From the NCBI RefSeq assembly GCF_028553745.1, contig NZ_CP067132.1:1-64000 (forward strand): DNA of 64,000 nt. Direction: 5' to 3'. Under the pieces are notes generated by a model. The model made no database searches. It saw only the letters and a list, made by a program, of their open reading frames with translations, and had not been told where the DNA came from. Shown here piece after piece: positions 17,886 through 25,804 of this stretch. Within the stretch, counting starts at the first letter, position 1. Each line of letters starts with the position of its first letter. The translations under genes were made by a program, and so were the position numbers. This DNA comes from Paracoccus seriniphilus (GTDB lineage: Bacteria; Pseudomonadota; Alphaproteobacteria; Rhodobacterales; Rhodobacteraceae).

Positions 17886-19387
17886 TGGTTGATCTGGCAG
17901 CGATACTGCTTTCCGTGCTGAGTCCTGGCACGCTGATGGCTCTCGTGCTGGGCACCGGACTGGGCATCGTCATCGGTGCCTTGCCGGGGCTGGGGTCGGT
18001 GGTCGGCCTGTCGATCTGCCTGCCCTTCACTTTTGGCATGGAGACGGTGCCCAGCCTGTCACTTTTGCTGGGTGTCTATTGCGGATCTGTCTTTGGCGGT
18101 TCGATTTCGGCGATCCTGATCAATTCTCCGGGCACGCCACAAGCTGCGGCGACAACCCTGGATGGCTATCCGATGGCGCAACGGGGCGAGGCCGGTCTGG
18201 CGCTTGGCTGGGCGACGGTCAGTTCAGTGCTGGGCGGGTTGATGTCATGCGTGGTGCTGATCCTTGCCGCGCCGCAACTGGCGCGTTTCGCCACCAGTTT
18301 CGGCTCGGTCGAGATCTTTGCCCTGATCCTGCTGGCGCTGACCTGCATTGCTGCCGTTTCGCACGGGAACACGGCGAAGGGGCTTCTGATGGGGGCGGTC
18401 GGGCTGTCGCTGGCGCTGGTGGGCACGGATCCGGTCACCGGGGCCGCGCGTTTCACCTTTGGCACGCAGTTCCTTTCGGCCGGATTCGACCTGATCGCCA
18501 TTGTCATCGGCCTGTTTGCCCTGTCCGAGGCCCTGTTTCGCGTCGCCACGGGGAATTCCGGCACCGCCGAGGTATCGGGCACCCGTATCCGCTTGCCGCG
18601 ACTTGCGGATTGGCGAGGGCGCATCGGGACATTGCTGCGCAGTTCGACCATCGGCTGCGTCGTGGGGGCCTTGCCCGGAACCGGGGCCGCGACGGCATCC
18701 TTCATCAGCTATGCCAGCGCCCGCCAGTTGTCGCCACGCGGCAAGCATTTTGGCACTGGTGAACCCGAAGGATTGGTCGCGGCGGAATCCTCGAATAACG
18801 CGGTGACAGGCAGTGCCATGATCCCGACACTTGCGCTTGGCATACCGGGGGATGTCGTGACGGCAATTCTGCTGAGCGCGATGGTCGTTCATGGGGTCAC
18901 ACCCGGCGTGCGGCTGATGTCTGAACATCTCGATCTGGTCAATTCGCTCTTCGTCGTGCTGATCCTGATAAATCTGGTGATGTTTCTGCTGGCCTTTCCG
19001 ATGGTGCGCATTTTCGGATGGTTGCTGTCCATTCCACAGCATATCGTCACGGTCGGCATCGTGATTTTCGGCGTGATCGGGGCGCTGACCGTGCGTGGAA
19101 ATCCTCTGGACGTGGTGACGGCGGTGGCCTTCGGCTTTGCCGGGCTGGCCTTTCGCCTGACCGGATTTCCCTTGGCACCGCTGGTGATCGGGTTGGTTCT
19201 GGGGCCGCAATTCGAACAGAATCTGCGCCGTGGGCTGTTACTGAATGACGGAAATTTCCTTGCATTCTTCACCGACGGACCTTTGGCGGGATTTCTGTTT
19301 CTCTGCGTGGGATTGGCGATTTTCGGCCCATTGTTGCGCCGGGGATTTTCATGCGTCAGGGGGGCAGTGGCGCAGCCGCAGAAGTAG
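17885..19387 (+). CDS. tctA: TTT large membrane subunit (TctA family), copy 1
   Basis: Large permease of 500 aa with about twelve membrane segments. TctA signature GIVIGALPGLGSVVG at about 26-40 and the ILINSPGTPQAAATTLDGYPMA motif at about 76-97; the second repeat has VGALPGTGAATASFISYASA at about 258-277. ATG at 17885 chosen because it overlaps the tctB stop; the upstream extension only shadows tctB. Confidence 0.93.
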   Translation: MVDLAAILLSVLSPGTLMALVLGTGLGIVIGALPGLGSVVGLSICLPFTFGMETVPSLSLLLGVYCGSVFGGSISAILINSPGTPQAAATTLDGYPMAQRGEAGLALGWATVSSVLGGLMSCVVLILAAPQLARFATSFGSVEIFALILLALTCIAAVSHGNTAKGLLMGAVGLSLALVGTDPVTGAARFTFGTQFLSAGFDLIAIVIGLFALSEALFRVATGNSGTAEVSGTRIRLPRLADWRGRIGTLLRSSTIGCVVGALPGTGAATASFISYASARQLSPRGKHFGTGEPEGLVAAESSNNAVTGSAMIPTLALGIPGDVVTAILLSAMVVHGVTPGVRLMSEHLDLVNSLFVVLILINLVMFLLAFPMVRIFGWLLSIPQHIVTVGIVIFGVIGALTVRGNPLDVVTAVAFGFAGLAFRLTGFPLAPLVIGLVLGPQFEQNLRRGLLLNDGNFLAFFTDGPLAGFLFLCVGLAIFGPLLRRGFSCVRGAVAQPQK

Positions 19388-19405
19388 GGTCGTGGGCCTC
19401 TGCGC

Positions 19406-20539
19406 CTAATGGGTCCGTTCGCATTGATGGGTGATACAGGCGCGCACCTCCTCAGGCAGACCAGTCAGACCGATACCGGCGGCTTGATCCAGAAGCCAGA
19501 AGCCGTCCTGAACGCGTGTGCCTATTGAGCCAAAGGCATCGCGCAACGGGTTCGGGTTCACGTCAACCTCAAGCAGTCCCGGCCCGCCTGCCGCTGCCAG
19601 CAGCTGGGCCGAGGCGGCAAGGCCGATGCCTCCGCCCAGAAAATGCGGGCAATAGCTGTGGCCCCGCGCGATGGCGTGTCCGGCGACGGCAAGGCAGCCC
19701 GTGAAGCCACCCCATTTGGCAATATCAGGTTGATAGACATCCAGCGCGCCCAAGTTCAGCGCAGCATCAAAGGCATCAATGCCTGCGATATTCTCGCCCC
19801 CCGCCAGCGGTACCTTTCCGGCCAGGCGCAGCCAGTCGCGTTCCTCGCTGTCGGCGCGGATGGGTTCTTCGATCCAGCTAATAGGAAGATCCGCGACCTT
19901 GTTCAGGAATGCCTCGGCCTGCGCCACATCCCATGCCTGATTGGCGTCAAGCATCAGCATTTCACCCGCAGACAGGCCCGAATGGATATCGCGGATGATC
20001 GTGGCCTCATCTTCATCGCCAAAGCCGACCTTGACCTTGAAGCTGCAGAATCCAAGATCGCGCGCCTGCGGGATCATCTTTGCCGCTGCGCTGATGTGAA
20101 TGCCGCTGGCATAGGCGGGCACCTTGGTCACGCGGGTGCTGCCCAGTGTTTGGTGAACCGTTTCCCCGGCGCGTCGGGCCTTCAGATCCCACATCGCCTG
20201 ATCCAACCCGGCCAGCACCTGCCGGAAGGGTCCGAATTCGCCGCATTGCAGGGCGCGGATATGGGTTTTGCGTTCAAGGCTGTGAAATATGCGATCCGGT
20301 GCCGAGATGTCCTGCCCCAGCAGCAGTGGCGCGATGTCCTCGGCCAGAAGATTGACGCGATGTTCGGCCCCTGCGGCAGGCCAGTTCGCAAAGATCTCGC
20401 CCCAGCCAAAGCCACCCTCATCGTCCTCGATTCTGACAAAGACCGCGGGGCGGTCACGCATCCTGCCGAAAGATGTTTCGACAGGGGTGCTGATGGGGCT
20501 GCGGCAGGCCCATGCCTGCAATCGATTCAAACGTGTCAT
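19406..20539 (-). CDS. Mandelate racemase/muconate lactonizing enzyme (enolase superfamily)
   Basis: Abstracts the alpha-proton of a carboxylate to racemise, dehydrate or cycloisomerise it; 377 aa, full length. KxK catalytic motif KVK at 168-170; metal ligands D198, E224 (WIEEP) and E249 (GGEN); D272 in PDIAKWGG and H299 in CPHFLGGG form the Asp-His dyad of the MR subgroup. The GGAGG ribosome-binding site is ideally placed. It follows the IlvD/Edd dehydratase on the same strand. Galactarate, galactarolactone or a related sugar acid is a reasonable substrate guess, not a proven one. Confidence 0.88.
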   Translation of the reverse strand: MTRLNRLQAWACRSPISTPVETSFGRMRDRPAVFVRIEDDEGGFGWGEIFANWPAAGAEHRVNLLAEDIAPLLLGQDISAPDRIFHSLERKTHIRALQCGEFGPFRQVLAGLDQAMWDLKARRAGETVHQTLGSTRVTKVPAYASGIHISAAAKMIPQARDLGFCSFKVKVGFGDEDEATIIRDIHSGLSAGEMLMLDANQAWDVAQAEAFLNKVADLPISWIEEPIRADSEERDWLRLAGKVPLAGGENIAGIDAFDAALNLGALDVYQPDIAKWGGFTGCLAVAGHAIARGHSYCPHFLGGGIGLAASAQLLAAAGGPGLLEVDVNPNPLRDAFGSIGTRVQDGFWLLDQAAGIGLTGLPEEVRACITHQCERTH

Positions 20540-20742
20540 AGGGCCTCCGTCATGGTGATGTTACCTGGCGCCATTGACTGCAAGTCGATGTCTTCATGGT
20601 CGCCGCAGATCTGATGGTTCATGAGGTCATCATGCATGGTTCGATCCCCGACACCATGAAACAGCCGTCCCAATACATGCAGGACCCAACCATATCGTGC
20701 GATGCGCCCGGGCCGGTCGGGACACGGAAGGGGGTCGGCCGG

Positions 20743-22491
20743 TCAATAGATCGAGGGTTCGGGGACCGGATCGGTGCCCTCGAGGAAATCGAAATCGCAG
20801 CCCTCATGGGCCTGTGAGACATGGCGTTGATAGAGCGCTGTAAAGCTGCGGGTATAGGGAGAGACGGGTCTGCTCCATCCCTGTCGCCGTCGCTCAAGTT
20901 CCTGCATCGGAAGGTCCACGTCCAGCCTGCCTGCATGCGCGTCCAGAATGACGGTATCGCCTGTCTGCAACAGCGCCAGCGGGCCGCCAACGGCTGACTC
21001 GGGCGAGACATGCAGCACGCAGGTGCCGTAGTGGGTGCCGCTCATTCGCCCATCCGAAATCCGCACCAGATCGGTCACGCCTTGTTTCAGCAGCTTGTTC
21101 GGGATGGGAAGATTGCCCCATTCCGGCATGCCGGGGCCGCCAACTGGGCCGGAATTGCGCAGCACCAGAACCGTATCCCTGGTGATGTCCAGATCCGGAT
21201 CGTTGATCTGCGCCGCCATTTCGGCAGGGCTGTCAAAGACCAATGCGGGGCCGCGATGCTGCAATTTCTGCGGATCGGCTGCGGATGTCTTCATGATCGC
21301 GCCATCCGGTGCCAGATTTCCACGCAGCAGGACCAGCGTGCGCCCGGCCTCCAGTGGCACGACCGGGTTGTTGAGATCACGAATGATATTGTCGTCATAG
21401 CATTCGCTGCCGCTGATCGCTTCGCCAAGGCAGCGGCCTTCGACAGTCATCGCCGAACCGTCCAGATGATCGCCCAGCTTGCGCAGCAGCGCGGGCAGGC
21501 CGCCAGCGAAATAGAAATCTTCCATCAGATAGCTGCCCGAGGGGAACAGGTTGACCAGAACTGGAATCTTCTCGGCCATGGCGTTCATGTCATCCAGTGT
21601 CAACGACAGGCCTGCGCGCCGCGCCATGGCGATCAGATGGATCGCCGCATTGGTCGAACCGCCAAGCGCCATATAGGTGACCAAAGCGTTGCGGATGCTG
21701 GCGGCCGACAGGATATCCGAGGGCTTCAGATCCTCCCAGACCATGGCCACGGCACGTTCACCGCAGGCCGAAGCCATGCGCGGATGGCCTGAATCCGAGG
21801 CAGGGATGCTGGAAGCTCCGGTCAGGCACAACCCCATCGCATCGGCAATCGAGGTCATGGTGGTCGCCGTGCCCATCGTGTTACAGGTGCCGTTCGTGCG
21901 GGTCATCCGGCTTTCCAGATCGATCCAGTCGTCCTTGCTGATCGCACCGGTTTGCAATTCGTTCCAATAGCGCTTGGTATGTGTGCCTGCGCCAGTGATC
22001 TGGCCGCGCCAGCGTCCGTTCGACATCGGCCCCGCGGGGCAGTAAATGGCCGGTATGTTCATCGAAATTGCGCCCATCAGCAGGCCGGGCGTGGATTTGT
22101 CGCAACCACCCAGCATGACACAGCCGTCAATGGGATGAGAACGCAGCAATTCTTCGGCCTCCATGGCCAGAAAATTGCGATAGAGCATGGTCGTCGGCTT
22201 GACCATCACTTCTCCCACCGACAGCGCCGGCAGTTCGATCGGATAGCCTCCGGCTTGCCATACGCCGCGTTTGACCGCTTCGGCACGGTCGCGCAGATGC
22301 GCGTGGCAGGGGCTGGCATCGCTCCAGGTGTTGAGAATGCCGATCACCGGCTTGCCCATGAACTCTTCGCGCCGCAGCCCCATTTGCTGGGTGCGCTGAC
22401 GATGGGCAAAGCCCCGGATGTCTTCGGATGCAAACCACCTCTGGCTGCGCAGATCACCCAAAGAAACCCGATGCTTGTGATGCGTTGTCAT
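20743..22491 (-). CDS. IlvD/Edd-family dehydratase, sugar-acid (L-arabinonate/xylonate) type
   Basis: Removes water from an aldonate to give a 2-keto-3-deoxy acid; 582 aa. The three Fe-S cysteines C62 (DASPCH), C130 (GGCDKSTPG) and C203 (GTCNTMGTA) keep the spacing of pentonate dehydratases, and K132 is the usual carbamylated lysine position. The C-terminal barrel contains GGPGMPEWGN, RISDGRMSGTHYGTCVLHVSPE. Sugar-acid dehydratases of this length fit better than dihydroxyacid dehydratase IlvD. ATG at 22491 follows AAGGAAAG. A palindromic operator lies 83 bases upstream. No 2-keto-3-deoxy-acid aldolase follows in this operon. Confidence 0.9.
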   Translation of the reverse strand: MTTHHKHRVSLGDLRSQRWFASEDIRGFAHRQRTQQMGLRREEFMGKPVIGILNTWSDASPCHAHLRDRAEAVKRGVWQAGGYPIELPALSVGEVMVKPTTMLYRNFLAMEAEELLRSHPIDGCVMLGGCDKSTPGLLMGAISMNIPAIYCPAGPMSNGRWRGQITGAGTHTKRYWNELQTGAISKDDWIDLESRMTRTNGTCNTMGTATTMTSIADAMGLCLTGASSIPASDSGHPRMASACGERAVAMVWEDLKPSDILSAASIRNALVTYMALGGSTNAAIHLIAMARRAGLSLTLDDMNAMAEKIPVLVNLFPSGSYLMEDFYFAGGLPALLRKLGDHLDGSAMTVEGRCLGEAISGSECYDDNIIRDLNNPVVPLEAGRTLVLLRGNLAPDGAIMKTSAADPQKLQHRGPALVFDSPAEMAAQINDPDLDITRDTVLVLRNSGPVGGPGMPEWGNLPIPNKLLKQGVTDLVRISDGRMSGTHYGTCVLHVSPESAVGGPLALLQTGDTVILDAHAGRLDVDLPMQELERRRQGWSRPVSPYTRSFTALYQRHVSQAHEGCDFDFLEGTDPVPEPSIY

Positions 22492-22573
22492 TGGAATCTT
22501 TCCTTGCCCCTGCATTCGCCCCACCGGGTGAACTCATCGGTCCGCCCGGCAATTTGCGATATGCCTCCCTAGG

Positions 22574-22591
22574 TTTCGTAGCGCTACGAAA
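22574..22591. promoter_or_regulatory. LacI-type operator, perfect palindrome upstream of the dehydratase
   Basis: TTTCGTAGCGCTACGAAA is an exact 18-base palindrome between the second lacI gene and the dehydratase start. It contains the TCGTAGCGCTA found over the tctC promoter (16344 region), so the LacI protein of 15148-16194 probably represses both operons. Confidence 0.75.
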
Positions 22592-22655
22592 TTTGCATGT
22601 CAACAAATCGCCCGGGAAGAATCCCCCTGGCGGTTCCATGCGGCCCGGGGCGTGG

Positions 22656-23711
22656 TCAGTCGGCGGCTTCGTCGCAGAGGTTTCCCAGGGAAGCCCTTTC
22701 GATGAATTCGGTCGGCAGGGTCAGGGATGGCGGTCGTTTGCCATCAACAATCCAGCGCAGAAGATATTCTCCGGCGGCGACACCCATGCGGCGATGCGGG
22801 ACCCGGACCGTGGCAAGCGGCGGAAACACTGCCGTGGCCAGTTCGATATCATCGAAGCCCACAACTGAGAGATCGCCCGGCACCACCAGACCCAATGCGC
22901 GCGCTGCCCGCAGCGCGCCAGCGGCCAGCACGTCATTGCCGCAGATGATGGCAGTTGGACGTGGCTGGCGCTGTAGCAGTTGCATGGCCGCAGCCTCGCC
23001 TTCGGCCAGCGAATAGCGGCATTCCACAAGATCCTGAGGTGCCAGTTCCAGGCCGTTGTCCGTCAGCGCCTTTGACACCCCGCGTACCCGGTCATCGGCC
23101 CGATCATTATGGGCTGTGAGACCCGAGATCATCCCGATCCGGCGATGACCCTTTTTCAGAATACGCGTCGTCACGTCGATGGCGGCTGCGCTGTTGTCAA
23201 AGCCGATGGTCACGAAAGGCGAACTGTCAGGTGCCGACCACAGCAGCACAAAGGGCACGCCACGTGCATTCAACAGCGCATAGGCCGAAGAGGCGCGGCG
23301 ATTGCCGATCAGCACGACACCGTCCACGCCGCGCGCCAGCAAGGCCCGGATCTGTTCTTCTTCGCGCTCTGGCAGATATTGCGATGTTGCCACCAGCAAG
23401 GTGACCTTCTGCGCGGCCAGGGTTTCCTGCAGTGCCTGAATTGCGCGTGCAAAGATCGCGTTCTCCATGGTCGGAATGATCGCGCCGACGGTGTTGGTGC
23501 GGTTCAGCGCCAGCGCCTGCCCCCCGAAATTCGGCGTATAGCCCAACTCGCGCACGGCGCTTTCCACGGCCTTGCGCGTGGCTTCGCGCACACGTCCAGT
23601 TGCATTGAGACTGCGCGATACGGTTGCCGTCGAGACACCGGCCAACCGGGCGACGTCCTCGATTGTCGGGACGCGCCGACTGTCGGATGCCGGGGTTGAT
23701 TTATGGGCCAT
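22656..23711 (-). CDS. LacI-family transcriptional regulator (controls TRAP/hps operon)
   Basis: Repressor of 351 aa: helix-turn-helix PTIEDVARLAGVSTATVSRSLN (about 15-36), hinge LGYTPNFGGQALALNRT, and effector domain with VGAIIPTMENAIFARAIQALQE, GNDVLAAGALRAA and VVGFDDIELA. ATG at 23711 follows AAGGAA. It is divergent from the TRAP-hps operon; two 16-base operators of the classical GTAAGCGCTTAC type lie in between. The inducer is probably dihydroxypropanesulfonate or a metabolite of it (inference from the controlled genes). Confidence 0.9.
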   Translation of the reverse strand: MAHKSTPASDSRRVPTIEDVARLAGVSTATVSRSLNATGRVREATRKAVESAVRELGYTPNFGGQALALNRTNTVGAIIPTMENAIFARAIQALQETLAAQKVTLLVATSQYLPEREEEQIRALLARGVDGVVLIGNRRASSAYALLNARGVPFVLLWSAPDSSPFVTIGFDNSAAAIDVTTRILKKGHRRIGMISGLTAHNDRADDRVRGVSKALTDNGLELAPQDLVECRYSLAEGEAAAMQLLQRQPRPTAIICGNDVLAAGALRAARALGLVVPGDLSVVGFDDIELATAVFPPLATVRVPHRRMGVAAGEYLLRWIVDGKRPPSLTLPTEFIERASLGNLCDEAAD

Positions 23712-23742
23712 CGGTCAAATTCCTTGTTTCCTCATTCTTTGA

Positions 23743-23780
23743 ATGTAAGCGCTTGCATGACAATATGTAAGCGCTTACAT
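23743..23780. promoter_or_regulatory. Tandem LacI operators flanking a promoter
   Basis: ATGTAAGCGCTTGCAT (23743-23758) and ATGTAAGCGCTTACAT (23765-23780, perfect palindrome) have centres 22 bases apart, about two helical turns. Between and across them TTGCAT (23753-23758), seventeen bases, TACATT (23776-23781) could be the promoter for the downstream TRAP operon. Binding would also block the lacI promoter. Confidence 0.78.
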
Positions 23781-23822
23781 TTTATGAACCGAGACGATTC
23801 GCTCACAAGGGGAGGGGTGGCG

Positions 23823-24008
23823 ATGATCAAGTCCGGAGCATTGGCATTTACAGCATCGGGACTGTTGATGCTGGTATTCGTGGTCAATCTCATACTGGGC
23901 AGAAACGCAGCGCCGATATTGGACCCTGCGGGAGAGATGCTCATTCTGTTCGCTGCAGCCACGGCATTCGGGATCGGCACCTTGATCCGAGAGGCGCAGC
24001 AGAACTGA
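23823..24008 (+). CDS. Small membrane protein of unknown function at the head of the TRAP operon
   Basis: 61 aa with two predicted membrane helices (about 5-25 and 36-54) and a short polar tail, EAQQN. ATG at 23823 is preceded by a strong AGGGGAGGGG; an ATG at 23784 in frame would add 13 residues but lacks a ribosome-binding site. It ends 33 bases before the TRAP binding-protein gene and is downstream of the operators, so it is probably co-transcribed with the transporter. I do not recognise the family. It is too short for a DctQ subunit, and a separate DctQ is present. Confidence 0.65.
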   Translation: MIKSGALAFTASGLLMLVFVVNLILGRNAAPILDPAGEMLILFAAATAFGIGTLIREAQQN

Positions 24009-24041
24009 CAGAACCAAGTTCCAACGGGAGGAGGCGGAACC

Positions 24042-25196
24042 ATGCTTGAGGAAAACGAACAGACCTGGAAACAGGCAGCATCACGACGCAGCTTTTTGAA
24101 ACTGGCCAGCGCCGGCAGCTTTACCGCGGCCGTCATGGCATCAGCCGCAGGCGTGCTGTGGTCCAGCGAAGCCACGGCACAGATGGCCAATGAAGAGCGC
24201 GAAAGAGAACGCGCGGCCGATCATGTCATGACCCTTGCGACCGCATATATCATGAGCGCGGATCGCAGCTATCCGATCATGCAACTGGACATGAAGGAAA
24301 ATATCCAGAATGCCACGGATGGCCGAATCTATGTAAAACTTGCGCCCGCCGGACAACTGGGCAGCGGCAATGAACTGGTGCAAAAGGTCCAGTCCGGCAC
24401 CATTCAGGTCGCACAGCACTCCATCGCGAATTTCGCGCCCTATGCATCCGTCGTGGATCTGATCAACCTGCCATATCTTTGCGGGACCAATCAGCGCTTC
24501 GTCAATCTGGTGCGTTCGGACCTGTGGAAACAGGCGGTTCATCCAAAGGTCGAGGCACGCGGCTTCAAGCCATTGTTCTATGCAACCATCGACCCGCGCG
24601 GTGTAGCGCTGCGCAAAAGCATGGAACAGCCGGTTCTGACGCCGGATGATATGAGCGGCATCAAGTTCCGGGTTCCCGGATCGGAGATCATGCAAACCTA
24701 CTATCGCATGGTCGGGGCCAATCCGACGCCGATTGCATGGGGTGAGACGCCTTCGGCCATCCAGCAAGGCGTTGCCGATGCGCTGGACCCATCACCCGGC
24801 GCGCTTTTTGTCTTTGGCTTCAAGGATATGCTGAGCCATGTGACATTCACCCAGGCGCTGCCGGATGCGCAGGTCTATTCCTGCAATCTGGAATGGTATC
24901 AGAGCCTGCCCGACGATCTGCGCGAGGCCGTGGATTTCGCCTCGGATATCACGGCAGATCAGAATCTGGCAAAGGTTCCGGCGGCGCGAAATTATGCCAT
25001 GGCCGAGTTGCGCAAAAGTGGCGTCCAGTTCCATTCCCTGTCCGAAGATCAGATGGCCCAATGGAAAGAACGGGGCGGCTATCAGCGCGCCGAATGGGAT
25101 GACGTGAAGGTTGAACTGGCCGGTTCGATGGCCGAGTTCGAGAAATTCGCCGAAGCCGCCGCCACGGACGGGCGCGCCTACGTTCACGATACCTGA
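24042..25196 (+). CDS. dctP: TRAP transporter substrate-binding protein (DctP family) with Tat signal
   Basis: Periplasmic receptor of 384 aa, longer than typical DctP because of its N-terminus: a twin-arginine signal SRRSFLKLASAG (about 14-25) and hydrophobic stretch to about 47. The DctP core includes VKLAPAGQLGSGNELVQKVQSGTIQV, GFKPLFYATIDPRGVALRK and the ligand-region WGETPSAIQQGVADALD. Preceded by GGGAGGAGG. The operon context with hpsN, hpsO and hpsP suggests 2,3-dihydroxypropane-1-sulfonate as ligand (inference), equivalent to the HpsKLM role in Cupriavidus. Confidence 0.9.
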   Translation: MLEENEQTWKQAASRRSFLKLASAGSFTAAVMASAAGVLWSSEATAQMANEERERERAADHVMTLATAYIMSADRSYPIMQLDMKENIQNATDGRIYVKLAPAGQLGSGNELVQKVQSGTIQVAQHSIANFAPYASVVDLINLPYLCGTNQRFVNLVRSDLWKQAVHPKVEARGFKPLFYATIDPRGVALRKSMEQPVLTPDDMSGIKFRVPGSEIMQTYYRMVGANPTPIAWGETPSAIQQGVADALDPSPGALFVFGFKDMLSHVTFTQALPDAQVYSCNLEWYQSLPDDLREAVDFASDITADQNLAKVPAARNYAMAELRKSGVQFHSLSEDQMAQWKERGGYQRAEWDDVKVELAGSMAEFEKFAEAAATDGRAYVHDT

Positions 25197-25204
25197 TCTG
25201 CTGC

Positions 25205-25225
25205 GGCCGCGCTGCTGGCGCGGCC
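25205..25225 (+). other. Intercistronic GC hairpin after dctP
   Basis: GGCCGCGC, TGCTG loop, GCGCGGCC: an eight-pair perfect stem starting nine bases after the dctP stop and 63 bases before dctQ. No T-run. Fits differential stability of the binding-protein message. Confidence 0.75.
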
Positions 25226-25288
25226 CGCTTCCCCGACAGCAAATGAAACCTCGCAAAACGGTCGTCTGCGGACGGACGGAGGACATCC

Positions 25289-25795
25289 ATGTTTCAACTT
25301 CTCAACAAGAATATCGAGCGATGGGCGCTGCTGGCCTTTTACCTGATGCTGGTGGTGACCATGACCATCGAGGTGATCCGCCGGGAAGTCTTTGCCTATT
25401 CCTCTATCTGGGGTGAAGAGATCGTCCGTTATTGTTTTATCTATCTGTGCTGGATCGGAGCCGCCGCCGCTATTCGCGAACGCGCCCATATCCGCATCGA
25501 TGTGATCCTGAACTATCTTTCGCCGCGCGGTAAGGCGCTGATCTATATCTTCGGAGATCTGGTCACCCTTGCGCTTGCACTTCTTGCGCTGTGGCTGGCG
25601 TTGGAGACAGTTCAGATTTCCTGGAAATTCGGATCGGTCAGCCATGGGCTGCGGGTTTCGATGGTGTGGTTCCTGATGGCCGTGCCAATCGGCTTTTCGC
25701 TGATGATTTTCCGTCTTCTGCAATCCCTCAGCCGTGATCTGCGCGATCTGCGCGCAGGCCGTCCGGTCTATGAGGGTGAACGCCTGTTCGAGTGA
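25289..25795 (+). CDS. dctQ: TRAP transporter small permease (DctQ family)
   Basis: Small inner-membrane subunit of 168 aa with four hydrophobic segments (about 12-30, 46-64, 85-105, 125-145). DctQ marks: EVIRREVFAYSSIWGEEIVRYCFIYLCWIGAAAAIRERAHIRID. Lies between dctP and dctM of the hps operon; only nine bases separate it from dctM. Confidence 0.92.
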   Translation: MFQLLNKNIERWALLAFYLMLVVTMTIEVIRREVFAYSSIWGEEIVRYCFIYLCWIGAAAAIRERAHIRIDVILNYLSPRGKALIYIFGDLVTLALALLALWLALETVQISWKFGSVSHGLRVSMVWFLMAVPIGFSLMIFRLLQSLSRDLRDLRAGRPVYEGERLFE

Positions 25796-25804
25796 GGTCC
25801 CAAG

